Source of the DNA: Microglena sp. YARC
Lineage: Eukaryota > Chlorophyta > Chlorophyceae > Chlamydomonadales > Chlamydomonadaceae
Assembly (NCBI GenBank): GCA_022414725.1
Contig: CM039465.1
Span: 22,111,312 to 22,175,311, forward strand
DNA: 64,000 bases
Direction of reading: 5' to 3'
The notes below the pieces were generated by a model. The model made no database searches. It saw only the letters and a list, made by a program, of their open reading frames with translations, and was not told the DNA's origin. Shown here piece by piece: positions 1 to 12,054 of the stretch (positions are counted from its first letter, which is position 1; every line of letters starts with the position of its first letter). The position numbers and the translations under genes are program-made.

Positions 1-794
1 GTCGCAAAGCTGGGGTTCTGAACAGCCCTGTACATGGCCTGCGACAGCCTCTACTTATGCATCCTGTAGGATTATTGTGGGAGGGTGTTCAGCGATGATG
101 ACAAGAACTATTTATACTGCGATGGATTGATGGTTTCTTGGACTGTTGAATGTGTGTCGTCTGACATTGATCTGCATGCTGTCTGATAGGTACGAAGCAA
201 TTCTGGGCGTGTTCAGTCATCCAGGAGATAGTTTGGAATAATACTTTGTAGAGCTATACTTCTATGGGACTTTCTCTTCCTTCAGTGAGCGCTATTTTGT
301 GTACAGGGTCCTAATTCCTGAGTTGAAAATCAATTAACAAAATTCTCAACCTGTAACACCTTCAGCTGTCTACAATTCTGCCCTCAGGCTTTGCCTCGAC
401 TCATCATCGATCGCCAGACAGACATGGGAATGTTGCAAGCCCTGTGCAAAATGACTCATATATCGTAGTTATGTGATGACGCAGCCACGCAGAATTCGTG
501 TGCTGCATCAGAAGTCCTTCCATTGGGACGGTTCTAAACATCTAGCCTGCAGGTTGAAGAGCGCAGAATTTGAAATTGGGGTGCTCCATGCATCTAGCCA
601 TTAATTGCTCAACGTCTTTGGAAAAGCTTAGGATAATACCCGTACGCGCAAGTATTGGCAAGATAAAGTACTGGCAAAGTGGGTATCAGAAAAGCATGGC
701 AATACTAACTTGGCAAAGGGGTCTATGGCTTTGACTGTCTCAAGCTCATACTTGCAATCCAGTTGGCAAAGGGTCTTATGTTATTGTTACATTA

Positions 795-1062
795 CCCTGT
801 TACATGTTCATCAAGCAGTCTGCCCAAGCTTGCTGTAAAACCATGTAACAATTCAAATCAGGAGCATTAAACTTGCTAGGGCTAAGTAGCCAGGCCGGTA
901 CATGGCTCCAGCCATCCAAATTGCCGGCTGGAGCCATGCAACCAAGTTCAAGGTAAAGTACATGTTTACTAAGTATTCTGCCCAAGCTTGCTGAAAATAA
1001 AACCATGTAGCAATTCAAATCAGGAACATTCAACTTGGTAGGGCTTGGTGGACAGACTACCA
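795..1062. repeat. Pair of about 95-bp direct repeats
   Basis: The segments 795-895 and 962-1062 share the core TCTGCCCAAGCTTGCTG, then ACCATGTA, then CAATTCAAATCAGGA. Between them lies a copy of the dispersed motif GGCTGGAGCCATG that recurs across the window. Probably fragments of an interspersed repeat; not coding. Confidence 0.6.
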
Positions 1063-1922
1063 TGGTAATCGTAACTTGGAAAAGGCCAACTACCTGGAGT
1101 GGTCTAAAGCTGGATCCCTAATCCGGCAAAGGGTATTTTACCAATCCGTTTGCCAATACTTTAGGCGCCTACGTTAGCCTGCAGTTAAAATAACGTAAAC
1201 TCTAGTTACCAGGGTTGTTCAAAGCGTTACGTTTCGCGTCCAAAACACAGATTTGGGAGGTTCAGTTAAATCGCAAGCGTAGTTTTTTGCCTACGATAAA
1301 TAGATTTTGGCTCACAAAATGTATTTCCCGCCCACAAAACATAGATTTTTAAAGCAGTAACGTAACGCTTAACATTTTTAAAGCAGTAACGTAACGCTTA
1401 ACGTAACGTAACGTCTAACACTAACGTAGTAACGTCTCAAACCGTAGATTTTGGAAAATCATTTAACAGCTCTGGAAGTAACCAGCTTGCCGCCTTACCA
1501 GCCGTAATTCCGGAGAGAGACATGGCAACCCCGCAAGTGGGCAGTATATTCACATCAGGGTATTTCAGGACGACCCCCAGCTTTGCTGCCTGAGACGGTA
1601 CGCAATCAAGTGTACAGCCCGCGTCCCGCGACGCAACGGACCCTTCCTTCCGGTCAACGGACCCTCCCCACGTTGTGTCCCGCGACGCAGGGGACCCTTC
1701 GACGTTGCGTCTGTGACGGAGGACGCAGCGTCCTGAACAAGCCTCACAGGAGACTACCGTAAAGGTTTCTTTAATGTGATAAATGTACAGTTGAGGTGAT
1801 GCATATACAGTTACTACAGTCTTTAAGGTGCTACACGTGCTGAATAATGTACCGTACCAAGGTGTATGGGGGGTGCAGTTTGCTACGTTGGAGTCTTTTG
1901 GGGTCATTTATCCAAGTGTGCT

Positions 1923-2081
1923 AGGGTTGTTCACTGGTACGTTTTGAGATGTAACTGGTTTCGACCATTTACGCTTCATGATCCAGAGCAACATTTCGTG
2001 AGCCAATTCGGGAGCAAAAATCCACATTTGCAACGTACATTACCCTCAAAAATCTGCGTTTGAGAGTTTTTGAACAACCCT
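1923..2081. mobile_element. MITE with AGGGTTGTTCA terminal inverted repeats
   Basis: The 159-bp segment begins AGGGTTGTTCA and ends TGAACAACCCT, an exact 11-bp terminal inverted repeat. Related ends occur at about 19-32 (TGAACAGCCCTG), 1205 (AGGGTTGTTCA) and 23043-23056 (TGAGCAACCCTG), so it is a family. No clear target-site duplication is visible. Non-autonomous, no coding capacity. Confidence 0.6.
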
Positions 2082-2716
2082 GTAGAGCCTCTGGTTCCTT
2101 TCCTGCAATAAAAAAACCTGCTAGAAACCTCAGTGTTTAGTGCCTTCCCTAACCACCACCAATAACGTCAGTATCTAAAAAACAAAATTCTAGTTGCCTC
2201 CACAATTGCACTCCCTGCTGCAGACTGTCCGAAACCATCCCCGACTCCGGAACCAACCATAACTAAGCCGGCAACCGCCGCTCGTCCCGTGGTAGTGGCT
2301 GAGGTGGCAGGGTCCATGTGATGGGTTTACGTCCCAGGCCCACGCCCACGTCCCCAAGCCAAATGCATCGAACCCTACTGACACGTCCCCACCCCCCAAT
2401 ATCCGCATCATTTACCTTGGTTTGCTACTACCTTGCCACCTCCAGATATTCACAATGCCTCTTCTATCCTCTTCCAGCTTAAGCGTCAGCGCTCGCTCGT
2501 CTGCGGGCCCTGTCCCCTTAAGAGTAAGGCACGATCGAGCTGAGATTGTGCCTACATACCTTGTTTCCTACCACGATCTCCTCCTCAGATTGCTGCTCTC
2601 GTGTTCGCCAGTACAACTAAAATATCTTTCCCCTTCTGATTTAACCCCCCCCCCCCCCCCCCATATTTTGTCGATTTTAGCGATTCGGATGCGCTCATCG
2701 AGGACCCAGGACGCGC

Positions 2717-2883
2717 ATGGTGCAACCGGTTAGGTCGTACTCGTACGGGAGCGGGGCGGACAGGACCGCTTCGGATGCTGCTGCTGCCGCGCTGAGCAGC
2801 AACGAGGCTTTCAAAAACGTCTTCGCAGAATCCCTGGCCAGAAGTGGAGGCATGGGGAAAATCACCGAGGGCGAAGCGGTACC
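2717..2883 (+). CDS. Coiled-coil gene, exon 1
   Basis: It begins at the ATG at 2717, preceded in frame by TAG, and ends at the donor GTACC|GTAAGT, leaving phase 2. It encodes 55 residues, [13 protein letters not shown] followed by an Ala/Ser-rich stretch and a helical segment [16 protein letters not shown]. No signal peptide or membrane segment. The start is the most reliable in the gene. Confidence 0.6.
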
Positions 2884-5695
2884 GTAAGTAAAGAGCCGTC
2901 CAGTGCGATAGGGCTTTCCAAGATTCCGCTGATCTGAGTCATCCGATCCCTCTTCGGGGACAATTCATATCCAAGGAGCATTCACGTCACTGGCACAGGA
3001 ACAGCGCGGGGCAGTACCTCCATCGAGCTTCGAGCTCGTTGCACATCGCAACCGAATCTTGTCAAGGGTACTAGCGACGGCCCTTCCTGAGCGTGGTAGC
3101 CTCCTAGTTCCTACTATTTCATGTTTTAGCCCCAGCCTCATTTGAATCATAAGACACGTACTAAAGTAAACATTATAGATGTGGACAATAATTTAGTCAT
3201 ATTTGATGTTAGCACCCTCTTTAAATGGCACAATACAAGACCCAGTCAATACAAATATATAATGGTTGGAAGACCCATGCGATGAGATGTGCTGAGCGAG
3301 CTTGTTTTGGATCAACCATGGCCTGCATATGACAATGTAACGTTATAAAATGTATCAATACGACAGTTCACCAACAAAGGCATGCCTCTTGTATTCCCCC
3401 CACAGGGAGCATTCAAACATGGAGGTTGCCCTTTCCAATGCCCTACTAAGCTGCAAACAGTCGTATGGCCGCCTAGTCGCCATGCAGGTATGGCAATGTG
3501 TGGATCTGTGAACCTAGACAACATGCACATTAGCTGCACATAGCCAACATTTGGTCACTGTGTGAATCTGTGAACCTTGACAACATGCACCTTAGCAGCA
3601 CACAACCAATATGTGAAACTGAATATCTTGTTCTCATACACCTTTAGCAGCACATGGTCAATGTGTGAGGCTGTGAGTCTTAACTATATGCACATTAGCA
3701 GCACACAGCCAATATGTGAGACTCTAACACATGTTGAGATGCACCTTTAGCAGCAAGTTTTCAACGTTTCAAATATGATCCTTGACAACATGCATGTGTA
3801 GCAGTATTCTGTCTATGTGTAAGACAGTGAGCCTTATCAGCATGCACATCAGTAGCACACAGTCAATGTGAGAGACATGAACCTTATGAATGTGTGAGAC
3901 AGTGAGCCTTATCAACATGCACATCAGTAGCACACAGTCAATGTGAGAGACATGAACCTTATGAATGTGTGAGACAGCGAGCCTTATCAACATGCACATC
4001 AGAAGCACACAGTCAATGTGAGAGACATGAACCTTATGAATGTGTGAGACAGTGAGCCTTATCAACATGCACATTAGCAGCACACAATCAATGTGAGAGA
4101 CTGGAAATCTTGTCCACACACACGTGTATCAGGACTTCGTCACTGTATGCAACTGTGGGCTTGATCAACATACACATAAGCAGAACATAGTTGATGCGTG
4201 TTGCTGTAAACCTTGACATCATGCATATTTATCAATAGTTCATCAGTGTATGGGACTGTGGACTCAATCAACATACACATGAGCCTAGTCGATTCGTGTA
4301 GCTGTAAACATTGACATCATGCATTCCTTGGCATTTTGCATTCCTTGACATGTTTATGACTGCACCTATGCGTGTTACTGTAAACCTTGACATCATGCAC
4401 ATTTATCAATTGTTCATCAGTGTATGGGACTGTGGACTCAATCAACATACTCATGAGCCTCGTCGATTCGTGTAGCAGTGAACATTGACACAAAGCATTC
4501 CTGACTTTTTGCGTTCCTTTGCATTTTGCATTCCTTGACATGTTTATGACTGTGCACCGCATCCACGCACCTTTTCCTCTGTGAACCTTGGCATGATGCA
4601 TTCCTGACTTTTTGCATTCCTTGACATGTTAATGACTATGCACCACATCAGCGCACCTTTTCATATGTGAACCTTGGCATGATGCATTCCTGACATAAGT
4701 GTTGTTGTTGGTGGTGCAGAGAGATCTCGACGCTTCAATCGAACGGGAGACTAAACAGTTTGAGCGACTACAGTTCACTTATGAGAAGGTGCGCAGGTAT
4801 TCCATCTGGAAGTGAGTGAATGAGCAAGCGGATGTGTGAAAGGATGGAGGGATGAATGTGTGAATGGATGTGTGAACGTGTGAATGGATGCGTGGCTGGA
4901 TAGATGGACGTGTGAATGGATGGATGAATGTGTGAATGTGTGAATGGATAGATGAATGCATGGGTGGATGTGTGATTGGCTGGATGGATGAATGTGTGAA
5001 TGGCTGGATGGATGAACGTGTGAATGGCTGACTGGATGAATGTGTGAATGGATGGCTGGATGAAAGTGTGAATGGATGGCTGGATGAATGTGTGAATGGA
5101 TGGCTGGATGAATGTGTGAATTGGTGGATGGATGGATACATGTGTGAATGGACGGCTGGATGAACGGATGCGTGGGTTTATGGATGGATAGACGGAAGGA
5201 TGAATGGATGCGTGGGTGTATGGATGGATGGACAAAAGGATGAATGGATGGATCGATGAATGGGTGGGTGGACAGGAGGATGGATGGATGGATGTGTGTG
5301 TGTATGCATAAATGAACGAGCGAATGAGGATTGAATGAAAGCATGAATGTGTAAGCATATGAACGAGTGAATGAGAATGTAATGAACAAATGAATGAATG
5401 AATGTGTAAATATATGAACGAGTGAATGCGAATGTAATGAGCAAATAAATGAATGTGTAAATACATGAACGAGTGAATGATAATGTAAGGGGGGCATGCT
5501 ATCGATTCCACTGAAAACAGCACCACGAATCTCTATCTGCATTTTGCAGTGCAAGACAGATCAAGCGTACTACAAGTCCCTTCAAGTTGTGTTGGACAAG
5601 GGCTTGAGTGGGTGAGTATGAGTATGAGTATGATGTTGATGATGATGATGATGATGATGAGTATGATGATGATGAGTATGATGATGATGATAAGT

Positions 5696-5757
<62 letters not shown>

Positions 5758-5941
5758 CATGAGTATGATGAGTATGATGAGTATGATGATGAGCATAATG
5801 ATGATGATGATGCTGATGAGTATGATGCTGATGAGTATGATGAGTATGATGAGTATGATGATGATGATGAGTATGATGATGATGATGAGTATAATGATGA
5901 TGATGATGATGATGAGTATGATGCGTATGAGAATGAGTATA

Positions 5942-5975
<34 letters not shown>

Positions 5976-6644
5976 GTATGATGATGATGAGTATGATGAT
6001 GATGATGATGATGATGAATATGATGATGATGATGAGTATGATGCGTATGAGTATGAGTGTGATGATGATGAGTAGATGATGATGATGATGGGTATGATGA
6101 TGAGTATGAGTATGATGATGATGATGGGTGTGATGATGATGATGATGATGAGTATGAGTATGATGAGTATGAGTATGATGATGATGATGATGATGATGAG
6201 TATGATGAGTATGAGTATGATGATGACGATGATGAGTATGATGAAGATGAGTATGAGTATGATGCGTATGAGTATGATGATGATGCGTATGAGTATGATG
6301 ATGATGAGTATGATAATGATAATGATGATGAGTATGAGTATGATGATGATGATGATGAGTATGATGATGATGATGAGTACGATGATGATGATGATGATGA
6401 TGAGTGTGATGATGATGATGAGCATGATGATGATGATGATGATGAGTATGATGATGATGATGATGAGTATGATGATGGTGATGATGAGTATGAGTATGAT
6501 GATGATGATGAAGATGATGATGATGATGAGTATGATGAGTATGAGTATGAGTATGAGTATGAGTATGAGTATGATGATGATGTTGATGATGATGAGTATA
6601 TGATGATGATGATGATGAGTGTGATGCTGATGATGAGTATGAGT

Positions 6645-6699
<55 letters not shown>

Positions 6700-9600
6700 G
6701 TATGATGATGATGATGATGAGTATGATGATGATGATGATGATAATGATAATGATGAGTATGATGATGATGATGATGAGTATGATGATGATGAGTATGAGT
6801 ATGACGATGATGAGTATGAGTATGATGATGAGTATGATGATGAGTATGATGATGATGATGAATATGATGATGATGATGAGTTTGATGAGTATGATGATGA
6901 GTATGATGATGATGATGATGAGTATGATGATGATCATGAGTATGATGATGATGATGAGTATGATGATGAGTATGAGTATGATGATGATGAGTATGAGTAT
7001 GATGATGATGAGTATGATGACGATGATGAGTATGATGATGATCATGAGTATGATGATGATGAGTATGAGTATGATGATGATATTGGTGATGAGTATGATG
7101 ATGATTATTGGCCTCAGACCACCAAAACAGGGAATGGGAATCACCCACAGGTCCTCTCTGATTTCTGCATGCTGAGCCGATATCCAAGCAAAAATTGTTT
7201 GTTTTGTACAAATCTTGAAGGGAAATTGGTCAGGCTTGCTGACGACAATTCCCTTCAAGTAAACGCAGCTCCATCTTGATGACGACAATTCCCTTTTGAC
7301 AAAACCCAGCTCCATCTTGATGGCGACAATTCCCTTCAAGTAACCGCAGCTCTATCTTGCTGACAACATTCTCTTTCAGTAAACCCAGCTCCATCTTGAT
7401 GGCGACAATTCCCTTCAAGTAAACCGCAGCTCCATCTTGCTGATGAAATTCCCTATTGACAAAACCCGGCTCCATCTTGATGGCGACAATTCCCTTTTAA
7501 GTAACCGCAGCTCCATCTTGCTGACAACATTCCTTTTAAGTAACCGCAGCTCCATCTTGCTGACGACATTCCTTTTAAGTAACCGCAGCTCCATCTTGCT
7601 GACGGCAATTCCTTATTGACAAAACCCGGCTCCATCTTGATGTCGACAATTCCCTTTAATTGACCGCAGCTCCATCTTGCAGACGACATTCCTTTTAAGT
7701 AACCGCAGCTCCATCTTGCTGACGACATTCCTTTTAAGTGACCGCAGCTCCATCTTGCTGACGACATTCCTTTTAAGTAACAGCAGCTCCATCTTGCTGA
7801 CGGCAATTCCCTTTTGACAAAACCGCAGCTCCATCTTGATGGCGACAATTCCCTGAAATTAATCCGCAGCTCCATCTTGCTGACGACATTCCCTTTGTGT
7901 AACCGCAGCTCCATCTTGCTGACGACATTCCCTTTAAGTGTCCGCAGCTCCATCTTGCTGACGACATTCCCTTTAAGTATCCGCAGCTCCATCTTGCTGA
8001 CGACATTCCCTTTACATATCCGCAGCTCCATCTTGCTGACGACATTCCCTTTAAGTATCCGCAGCTCCATCTTGCTGACGACATTCCCTTTAAGTATCCG
8101 CAGCTCCATCTTGCTGACGACATTCCCTTTAAGTATCCGCAGCTCCATCTTGCTGACGACATTCCTTTTTAAGTAACAGCAGCTCCATCTTGCTGGCAGC
8201 AATTCCCTTTTGACAAAACCCAGCTCAATCTTGATGCGACAATTCCCTTCTGACATGTAACAAGGAATGTAAGCAGAACCTGCAAGCAAAAAGATGATTT
8301 GCCAACCGGATGTCAGGTCTGAAAAGTAGATGCAGCTCCATCTTGCTGCACCGCATCTTCAAAGCAAGCAAGCAGCCAAGCAATGGAGGGGGGAAGCTAG
8401 CCCGGGGTTTGCCAGCCCGGGGGTAACCAGTTACTCCTAAACCGAACCCCCCTAAACCCTAAACCCTAAACCCCACCCCCGGGCTGGCTAACCCCGGGCT
8501 AGCTTCCCCTTACTCCAAGCAACCCCTCATCGGATGAAGGAATCCCTAGTCAAATTAAAGCCTTCGTCAAACTAAACCCTACACCCTAAACATGCTGAGC
8601 TACACTACCAAGGGTACCCACTTCTGGTCATGTTATAATTTGAATTAAAATGAGTGAGCCAATAGGCTGGCCACCGAAGCTTCAAGCTGCCACAGGACAG
8701 GGCAGGAAACAAAAGAAATGGGCATGGACATTTGTTTTTTGTACAACGCGTCGCCACTGCGTCGCCATTCTGTCGTTGCATGGCGACGCATGACCCCCCT
8801 GGGCTCGGCGCTTCGCCATGCAATGGCTATGCGTCAATCCTGGAACCAGGCTGGACTAGCCTAAGTAGCTTCTCAACCTGGCCAACAGAAAGATGAAAAA
8901 AAGCATTGGTCTGGTATTCGATTGCCCCATTAGCAATGAACGAGTGCCAGGAATTTGATTGCCTCATTAGTGATCGTCCACAGCGCAAGCAAACGGGCTG
9001 GCTCCCTGAGAAGCCTGTGCGACTCAGGTGCGACCCAGGGCACAAATCTAACTCTCACGGTCGCACTTGGGTCGCACCTGGGTCGCACAGGCCCCTCAGG
9101 GGGCGAGCCCGTTTTCTTCGTGGCGACCAAGGGCCCATGTCCCCCTAAACTTGCACACCTGAGGGTCGCACGGGGGGTTCACCTGGGTCGCACAGTTGGC
9201 GACGGGTCGCACACAAAAAACGGCCCCCCTCAACCTCACGCCTCTTCATTCATTTTTTCATTAGGTTGCCCCACATTGAGGTAAAAGGCGGGACATAAAT
9301 TTACTTGTACGTGTATATATTTATGTATTTATTTATATTTCGATTTCTTTATTTATTTGCTTGCCCCACGTTGAGGAGAAAATGCTTAACATGCATTTAT
9401 TTGTACATGTATTTATGGATTTATTTGATTGCCCCCTGTGGCAGTGGAAGGGTAGACTATTTATTTGTTAATTAATCTGTATTGATTTACTTGATTGCCA
9501 CATGTTGCAGTGAAAGGGAAAAATATATATTTGTGATTAATATGGATTTATTTATTTGATTGCTCCATGTGAAAGTGCAGAATATTTATGTATTGTTATT

Positions 9601-11973
9601 GATTAGGTTGCCACACTTAACAGTAAGAAAGAAGAACACATGTTCATTTATTTATATCTTTATTCATACATGTATTTATTTATGTATTTGATTGCCCCAT
9701 GTTGCAGTGAAAAGGCAGAATATTGATGTATGTATTTGATTGATTAGGTTGCCACACTTGGCAGAAAGAAGAAAAAATGCTCATTTATTTATCTATATGT
9801 ATACATGTATTTATTGATTGTTTGATTGCCCCACGTTGCAGTGAAAAGGCCCCCTTAACCTCACGTCTAGTCTTGAAGGCTTTACACTTATTTATTCATG
9901 TATATGTTCATTTATTGATTTATTTGATATCCCCGCGTTCCAGGGAAAAGGCCCCCTTAACCTCACGCCTTGCCATATGGAGTAACACTTATTCATTCAT
10001 GTATATGTTCATTTATTGATTTATTTGATTGCCCCACGCTGCAGTGAAGTTAGGGGATCCTGCGCCTTGCATACGGCGCAACACTTATTTATTCATGTAT
10101 ATTTTCTATTATTGATTTATATGATTGCCCACGTTGCAGAGAAGTTAGGTGATCCTGCGCCTCGCCATACGGTGTAACACTTATTTATTAATGTATATGT
10201 TCATTTATTAATTTATATGATTGCCCACGTTGCAGTGAAGTTAGGGGCTCCTGTGCGCTCGTGTCCCCAATGGAGGAGCTACTGCTTAGTTCTATTGACG
10301 CCTCTCGACAGACCTTGAACGGCCTGAAAGCTGTATATGTGAGTTGGGGTGCTGTGGTGTGCAGTGCGGGTTTGAATGTGCGTGGGTGGGGGTGGGTGTC
10401 GTGTGTGTGTCAGATAGCGACAGTGCTATTGACGCCTCTCGACAGACCTTGAACGGCTTGAAAGCTGTACATGTATGTTGGTGTGCAGTGGTGTGCAGTG
10501 GGTGTTTGAATGTGGGTGGGTGGGTGAGTGGGTGTGGGGAGGTTTGTTTGTTTGTGGGTGGGTGGGCAGGGGTGTCGCGTGTGTGTCAGATAGCGACAGT
10601 GCTGTCTCTTGCCAGACCTTGAATGGCTCGGAACTCATGCATGTGAGGTGTAGTGCAGTGTAGAGCAGTGGGTGTTTTAAAGTGTGTGTGTGTATGTGTG
10701 TCAGATAGCAGCCGTGCAATTGACGCATCTTGCCAGACCTTGGATGGCTTGAAAGCTGTACATGTGAGTTGGTGCGCAGTGGTGTGCAGTGGGGGTTTGA
10801 ATGTGTGTGTGTGGGTGTGGGTGGGGTGTTGTGTGTGTCAGAGAGCGACAGTGCTCTTGACGCCTCTAGACAGACTTTGAACGGCCTGAAAGCTGTACAT
10901 GTGAGTTGGTGCGCAGTGGTGTGCAGTGAGGGTTTGAATGTGTGTGTGTGGGGGTAGGTGTGTGTGTGGGGGGTTGAATGTGGGTGGGTGGGTGGGTGTG
11001 GGGGAGGTTTGTTTGTGGGTGGGTGTATGTGGGTGGGGGTTCGTGGGTGTGTCAGATAGCGACAGTGATATTGATGCCTCTCGACAGACCTTGAACGGCC
11101 TGAAAGCTGTATATGTGAGTTGGGGTGCAGAGGTGTGCAGTGCGGGTTTGAATGTGCGTGGGTGGGGGTGGGGGTGTCGTGTGTGTGTCAGATAGCGACA
11201 GTGCTATTGACGCCTCTCGACAGACCTTGAACGGCTCGAAAGCCATACATGGAAGTTGTAGTGCAGTGTAGTGCATTGGGTGTTTGAATGCGTGTGTGTC
11301 TGTGTTGTGTATCAGATGTGAGCAGTGCAATTTACGTCTCTTGCTAGACCTTGATTGGCTTGCAAGCCATGCATGCGAGGTGGAGTGCAGCGGAGTGCAG
11401 TGGGTGTTTTAATGTGTGTGTGTGTGTGTGTGTGTCAGATGGGAGCAGTGCTATTGATGTCTCTTGCCAGACCTTGAATGGCTAGAAAGTCATGCATGTG
11501 GGTTGGGGTGCAGTGGGGGCTTGAATGTGTGTGTGTCTGTGTTGTGCGGGTTGGGGTGGGTAGGGGGATTTGTGTGTTTGTGGGTGGGTGGTGTGGTGTG
11601 CAGTGGGGGTGTGAATGCGTGTGTGTCTGTGTTGTGTGGGTGGGTGTGGGTAGGAGGATTTGTGTGTTTGTGGGTGGGTGGGTGGGTGTGGGGATGTCTA
11701 TCTGCTGTAAATGTTCCAATAATGAGCATATAAGAAGTGCTCGCTAATTTTCATGTGCCATTTGGGTGTTTTGTTCCATTGGGGTGTTTATGTTCCATTT
11801 GTGAGCATGTGAGAATATCTCACTGATCTCATGTTGCTGTGCAGGCTGAGACTGTTAACGGGTTGGAAAGGGAGAGGAAGCAAGTAGAGCGTCTCGAGTT
11901 TGCTGCGAAGAAGGTAAATGTGGTGGATACTTTGTATAAATATATAATATAATATATATATAATATATATATG

Positions 11974-12054
<81 letters not shown>

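Larger units (their letters stand above)
1..2716. other. Upstream region of the coiled-coil gene, repeat fragments only
   Basis: I see no convincing exon here. Contents: a right-hand end of the AGGGTTGTTCA repeat family at about 19-32, an imperfect direct repeat of about 95 bp (795-895 and 962-1062), a region rich in AACGTAACG at 1190-1440, a MITE at 1923-2081, and a run of C at 2646-2662. The 300-400 bp before the ATG at 2717 presumably hold the promoter and 5' UTR, but no core promoter motif stands out. Confidence 0.5.

Noticed and set aside
4768..5554. Ser/His-rich 250-codon minus ORFs
   Set aside because: Products of the GAATGGATG repeat in intron 3 on the wrong strand for the gene.
5549..7339. 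Long ORFs rich in Met, Asp/Tyr, His/Thr and Ser/Tyr
   Set aside because: They come from the GAT/GAGTATG microsatellite, which is open in all frames; a spliced intron explains it better.
7215..8270. CRISPR-like array
   Set aside because: Units are contiguous with no unique spacers; the same holds for the 27-, 42-, 45- and 87-bp arrays. The genome is eukaryotic.
7453..8289. 278-codon ORF with [17 protein letters not shown] repeats
   Set aside because: Translation of the 41-bp tandem repeat; no start context, no homology, and it lies in intron 4.
8827..9284. Overlapping 70-110 codon ORFs
   Set aside because: They lie in a dispersed GCGACC repeat whose other copies do not keep the frames.
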